From the NCBI GenBank assembly GCA_029747585.1, contig JAPEVF010001261.1, positions 1-11,771 on the forward strand: DNA of 11,771 nt, in the 5' to 3' direction. The notes under the pieces are model-generated. The model did no database searches, was not told the DNA's origin, and saw only the letters and a program-made list of their open reading frames with translations. A program made the position numbers and the translations under genes. Below are positions 7,844 to 11,771 of this stretch, one piece after another (position 1 is the first letter of the stretch; every line of letters starts with the position of its first letter). Source of the stretch: Pleurotus djamor. Lineage: Eukaryota; Basidiomycota; Agaricomycetes; Agaricales; Pleurotaceae.

Positions 7844-8576
7844 ATGACCACCACCACTGAATCGACGACGTTACCACCTGGCTGGCTGAAGGAATTCGAT
7901 CCTAATGCACAGCGACATTTTTACGTGCGTCTTTTTCAAGTTATCGTTTATGTCGAGACTAAGATGGTATCTAGGTTGACACAAATTCAACACCACCGCG
8001 TTCTATATGGGTGCATCCTTACGAGGACGAGCAATACCTCAGAGATCATCCAGAACACGCATCCACCCACGGAGAACACACCGAGGGTTCAGCCCCTCCC
8101 CCCTATGAAAGTCCTAGACGCCATTCCTGGAACGGGACAAGTCAACCTGCAGGACCCAGTAGTAGCAAGACGCAGAAGCGAGGGATGTTTGGCAAGTTGA
8201 AGGACAAGATGATAGGCGCCAAGGAAGAGAGGGAGGCTCAGAAGCGTTTGTATGAACAGATGCAGGCTGAACGTATGCAACAGCGAAGAGCCCAAGCGAT
8301 GGTGTATGCTNNCAAAGGGGTCCAATGTACGGTCCGCCCATGCGTCCTGGGTGGTCCACTGGTCCCGCATATGGCGGAGGTTATCAGCGACGTGGAGGGG
8401 GCGGATTTGGCGGAGCGGCACTCCCGCTTGCAGGAGGATTAGCAGGGGGACTGATACTCGGAGATTTGCTGAGTGATGGATTCCATGATCACGATTATAA
8501 TGACTATGGTGAGGGAGGGGACTTTGGCGGAGGAGATTTCGGAGGAGGAGACTTTGGTGGTGGAGGAGATTTCTGA
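7844..8576 (+). CDS. WW-domain protein with PPPY motif and glycine-rich tail
   Basis: Exons 7844-7924 and 7975-8576, split by a 50-bp intron inside the WW domain. With the two Ns at 8311-8312 dropped, the protein is 226 residues. The WW domain covers 10-42: LPPGW with first Trp 14, an aromatic FY pair at 26-27, and the second Trp 39 followed by VHP. It is followed by PPPY at 68-71, a basic amphipathic stretch (GKLKDKMIGAKEERE, 100-114), a Gln/Arg-rich helix to 139, a Gly-rich region with GGLAGGLILGDLL (180-192), and a tail of Asp-Phe-Gly repeats. WW domains bind Pro-rich PPxY peptides. The layout of an N-terminal WW and a Gly-rich C-terminus recalls yeast Wwm1, a metacaspase-interacting protein, but that link is only by architecture. 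The stop lies 57 bp before the TRAPPC8 start. Confidence 0.92.
8514..8573 (+). repeat. Asp-Phe-Gly tandem repeat at the C-terminus
   Basis: Four copies of an Asp-Phe-Gly-rich unit (GGDFG type) encode residues 207-226 of the WW protein. The codons vary (GAC/GAT, TTT/TTC, GGA/GGC/GGT), so the repeat is kept at protein level rather than being a fresh DNA duplication. The tract looks disordered and aromatic-glycine rich. Confidence 0.8.
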
Positions 8577-8633
8577 GTAGTAAATATAATGTTCGTGGGA
8601 AGTATTCTAGCACTCTCCTTCCTCCGTACTTGG
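8577..8633 (+). promoter_or_regulatory. 57-bp gap between WW gene and TRAPPC8
   Basis: This gap must hold the end of the WW transcript and the immediate 5' leader of TRAPPC8. It contains an ATG at 8589 in frame with TRAPPC8 and no room for a separate full promoter, so TRAPPC8 transcription probably starts inside the WW gene or here. Confidence 0.5.
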
Positions 8634-11600
8634 ATGGCTCCGGTTCTGCCTTCGTCCCTTAGTCCTCATATATGCGTCTTGTCATCGCCAGACCTCGAGG
8701 ACACCCTCGCGTCGTCGTCGTTGCCCCCGTTGCCCCAGGTTCTGCAGTCTTTCTCGCCGCTTCCTAATGGTGATTCCAATCCACGTCAATCGTGAACTTA
8801 TTCAGTAACTAATATTCACGTCAAGTCACCACGCGTACCACGTCACTCGAGTCCGTTCCCCATGCTTCATTCGCGCTGCGTTTCTCGGATTTGGTAGAGA
8901 TAGAAGCAGCGTGCAAGGAAGACGAAGAACAACGCGCCATTCGCACCGTAGACTGGATAAGCTCAAGAATAGCGAAGCAATGTAGCAGATGGGTAGAGGA
9001 CAATGACAAGCTTGATTCTATTAATCAGATCAAGACCCCTTGGTGGGACGAGCTCAAGAGATGCTCCGAAGGAGACCATGTTCCCAACAAAACGGAGGGG
9101 TGGAATCATCCAATAGCGCGTTAGTTCGTCGAATATGCCTGTATTTCCCTTGCTGATCTCTCCGCAGTCATTCTTGCTGCGTCGACGAATGCACCGAATC
9201 CACTTCAAGCCATAACGAATCTTCATGCTCGCCATCTAGACTTGCCTTCCTGGATAGACCCTACTATCATTCGCCATACACTAATTATCCATCCTCAAAA
9301 CTCTGCCTTGACCAACGAAGAGTGAGTGATCGTCTCATATGAGCGTATCCTGACTGACAATGGTGTCGTAGAGCTGCCGCACTCCTCAACGCTGTCAAGA
9401 AACAGTTTGGTCTTAATTGCTATCTGCTACCTCTTGCCCTACCTAATCCACCACCACCTCCTGTACCTGTNCCCCGCTCCATTACCCCGTTTATCACCCC
9501 CTCATCCTATATTTTCCCCGGAAGCATCTCCCGCCGCAAGTCAATCAGTACCCTTGCCTTCGACTCAGAATGCACTCCGTATGGGCGAGAAAGACATTTC
9601 ACAGACCGCGAAGTTTGTCAAGGAGTTTGTTGTAGCAAGTTTGGTGCCTTTTATGGAGAAGTGTGTTCTTGATTGGAGTGATTCCGTGCGTTGTACCAAG
9701 TTTATGTTGTCTCGACGATTAACATCACCTAGTTTACTTCGAATAGACGGCTTCCTTCACGATTGTTTTCATCCACCCGACGACTCTTTGGATCCCCTTC
9801 TCCATCACCCGCACCAAGTCATGGAGTCAGCTCATCGGTTTCGTCTCTACCTGGACGTACGAGCACACAATATGGTACACCGAATGGCGCCAATACATCG
9901 TCGGCTATCACCCAGCACCGACGACTAGCTGAATTCGCTACCATACTTGGTGATTTTAAGCTTGCGGTCAATGTCTGGGAGTCTCTTCGCAAGGAAAGCA
10001 AAGGGGGCTCGGTAAGTCGTGATTAAGTGTATGTTCCGACTGTCTTTTGAGTAAGCCTAGGATATCCTACCTCTCTTACTATCGCCATCCCCCGCTGTTC
10101 CCCTACACGCATCACATGCTTTATCCACACTCTATCCACGGACGCCCTCAGACCCTCCGCCACTTGCACAAATCCGAGCTTTGGCCTACGCTGTGCGGTG
10201 GGAGATTGGCATTGGGCACCCCGATTTCTTCGACAATGTCCTGGAGGGAGAACGTTGGCTGGTTTGGGCCGCAGGCCTCGTGCGTACTCTCTTCCCAAGT
10301 TTCATGATAAATTGTAATTGAACTCGTCCTAAGTCAGAAGAACCACACTCTGCCTTACTCCTGGCACATGCTGCCCTGCTGAGCTCGCATAAGTCGTCTA
10401 AACGGAGAGCTGCGCTATGGTATGTTCATGCCGCCAATCGGCTAGAAAAGTGTGGCATCGTATGTTCACGTTTACTTTGTGTTTCGCAATGTCTGACCTT
10501 GTTTGTCGAAAAGAAACCTTTGACGATGCACTTTTTGCGGCGGGCGCATGATATGTATACCTCGCATCCTGAGAAGCTGTTGTCGCCGTCTTTTTGGGAC
10601 GCTGAAGGCAAAGATCCTCAGAGTCGCGAAGGGTTAGCATCCATTATGGCAGGAATAGAACATCCTCTAGGTGAACTCACATTTACCCGTATATGTTGTC
10701 TATTATTCTAATCTCCTTTCCATTCGTCAGGTCGACTGTTGTATACGACTGGGGACATCCATGACGCCGTCAAGTATTTCCTCGGTCTTCTCTCGGGATT
10801 TCGCTCCTTGGTAAATGCAGCGGAAGTGAACGAGGAGCAGAAGCTACCTCCCGTTGACAAGGTTTTCCTTGATGATTTTCGAGTCGCCTTTGCTGTACGT
10901 ACACCCTCCCTCCGTACAGGATCGATTCTTAATCCTAATATAATCCACCAGCATTACAAGACTGTTTCCAGTGATAAACTCGATCTCAGTGGTTTATCAC
11001 CGCCTTTCGCGTTGAGCCGTGCGAAGCAGACGAGACTGCGGTTTCGGGATGGGTCTACTGAAGAGGAGTCGACATGGGAGGAGAAGGAGGAAGCCTGGAA
11101 GTTGTTCAGGAAGTCTCAAGGCGGGAACGAGGCGTTGGTGGAGAATCCCAAAGTTTGTGCGAATGGTGAAGCTCTTTCCCCACCATCAGATTATTTTGAC
11201 CGAACTGAGCTTTGTTATGCTTGTAGAAACATTCTGGATCGATCTTTACTTGCAGAACCCTTTGGAAACAGAGATTAGTTTGACGAACCTCACGGTCATT
11301 ACTTCAAGCCCAGAGTCCGTTGAAGCAGAGGTTGTCCCTGAGATAGTACTTGGTCCAATGGAGTCCCAGATTGTCAGTTTTGTGTTCGGCTTTTCATCGC
11401 CATCTACTAAGCCAGCCTGCAGGTCCCGATTGCCATCAAATCACTCCAACCCATCTCTCTGACGGTATCTCATGCCAGCTATAATTTCTTGGGTCTCCTT
11501 CCTGTCCAAGAATCACTCTCATCCCGAGGTGCACGGCTACATGATACTCAAGCACAGCGTATAAAACCCACATATGCTCCTGATGTGCACTTGAAAGTGA

Positions 11601-11771
11601 ACGTTTCTGGATCTAGACATAAATTGTTCATCAACTTCGTTGACGATCGACGGTTGGTTCTGTCGAAAGGAGAGCGTGTGGATATGAGGCTTTGGTTTTC
11701 GAATGCCGGGGAGTCGACGTGGATGAGGTGTGGATGATTGCTTCGCCGGATGATGAGCTTTGGATGGAGAG
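8634..11771 (+). CDS. TRS85: TRAPPC8/Trs85, TRAPP III subunit, 5' part
   Basis: Twelve exons: 8634-8769, 8826-9119, 9168-9321, 9372-9685, 9733-10011, 10061-10279, 10334-10459, 10514-10670, 10731-10894, 10952-11165, 11227-11372 and 11423-11771 (running off the edge). All eleven introns (47-61 bp) keep the frame, provided the N at 9471 is dropped. About 850 residues are visible; long TRAPPC8 forms are larger still. Family signatures include [15 protein letters not shown] and EGWNHP in exon 2, [20 protein letters not shown] in exon 4, [16 protein letters not shown] in exon 5, GRLLYTTGD at the exon 8/9 junction, and [11 protein letters not shown] at the end of exon 9. Trs85 directs TRAPP III, which activates the Rab Ypt1, to autophagy sites and Golgi membranes. 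The start at 8634 fits the [13 protein letters not shown] opening; an in-frame ATG at 8589 would add 15 residues. The frame breaks near 11713 by one base. Confidence 0.95.
11714..11718 (+). other. Single-base frame break in TRAPPC8 exon 12
   Basis: Up to 11713 the frame reads a good TRAPPC8 sequence (LWFSNAGE). After it the conserved continuation ([16 protein letters not shown]) is found one base out of register, starting with GAC at 11716. As written, the upstream frame stops at TGA 11735-11737. One missing base fits best. No N marks it. Confidence 0.75.

Noticed and set aside
8089..8613. Minus-strand open frame of 174 codons opposite the WW gene
   Set aside because: Low-complexity Leu/His-rich reading that mirrors the Gly-rich, GA-rich codons of the plus strand and has no domain.
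1..11771. Search for a mobile element, tRNA, CRISPR array or biosynthetic/defence cluster
   Set aside because: I saw no inverted repeats with a transposase, no tRNA-like cloverleaf, no regularly spaced repeats and no grouped metabolic enzymes. The genes are typical conserved fungal genes.

Overview
The window looks like ordinary nuclear DNA of a filamentous basidiomycete, most likely an agaricomycete mushroom-type fungus. Genes lie close together on both strands and are split by many very short introns. I could place 26 introns; all but one doubtful 38-bp case are 47-63 bp, with GT..AG ends and usually a CTNAY-like branch point. Several conserved proteins read clearly across them. The sequence is draft quality: there are scattered single Ns, and in the clear genes removing an N restores the reading frame.

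Layout, left to right. 1-675 (+): probably the 3' end of a plus-strand gene, exon structure unresolved. 833-2892 (-): a six-exon gene for a multi-pass membrane protein ending in a RING-H2 finger (598 residues once two Ns are dropped), a candidate membrane-bound ubiquitin ligase. 2893-3281: intergenic. 3282-5312 (-): a four-exon gene for a probably nuclear, coiled-coil protein of about 626 residues with a likely ubiquitin-interacting motif and a C-terminal HPD-containing J-like end resembling NFKBIL1. 5313-5715: a divergent promoter carrying two identical GTGCACGTG elements and a TGACTCA (Gcn4/AP-1) element. 5716-7218 (+): the N-terminal part and most of the GTPase domain of a GTPBP1/GTPBP2-type, eEF1A-like GTPase. 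It is cut off at a cluster of Ns (7219-7231), after which the DNA encodes an unrelated C-terminus (7232-7708), so the two halves look misjoined. 7844-8576 (+): a WW-domain protein with its own PPPY motif and a glycine-rich tail. 8634-11771 (+): twelve exons of TRAPPC8/Trs85, a TRAPP III subunit for autophagy and membrane traffic, running off the right edge.

The genes do not form an operon or an obvious cluster. Ubiquitin-linked features recur (RING finger, UIM, WW/PPxY) and Trs85 acts in autophagy, but I see no evidence that this is more than chance housekeeping neighbours. I did not find a new defence, mobile or biosynthetic system. The points most worth attention are the N/frameshift rule, the chimeric GTPase locus, the long insertion inside the RING finger, the combined UIM plus J-like architecture, and several introns that could be retained without breaking the frame. 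No tRNA, rRNA, transposon or CRISPR array was recognised.
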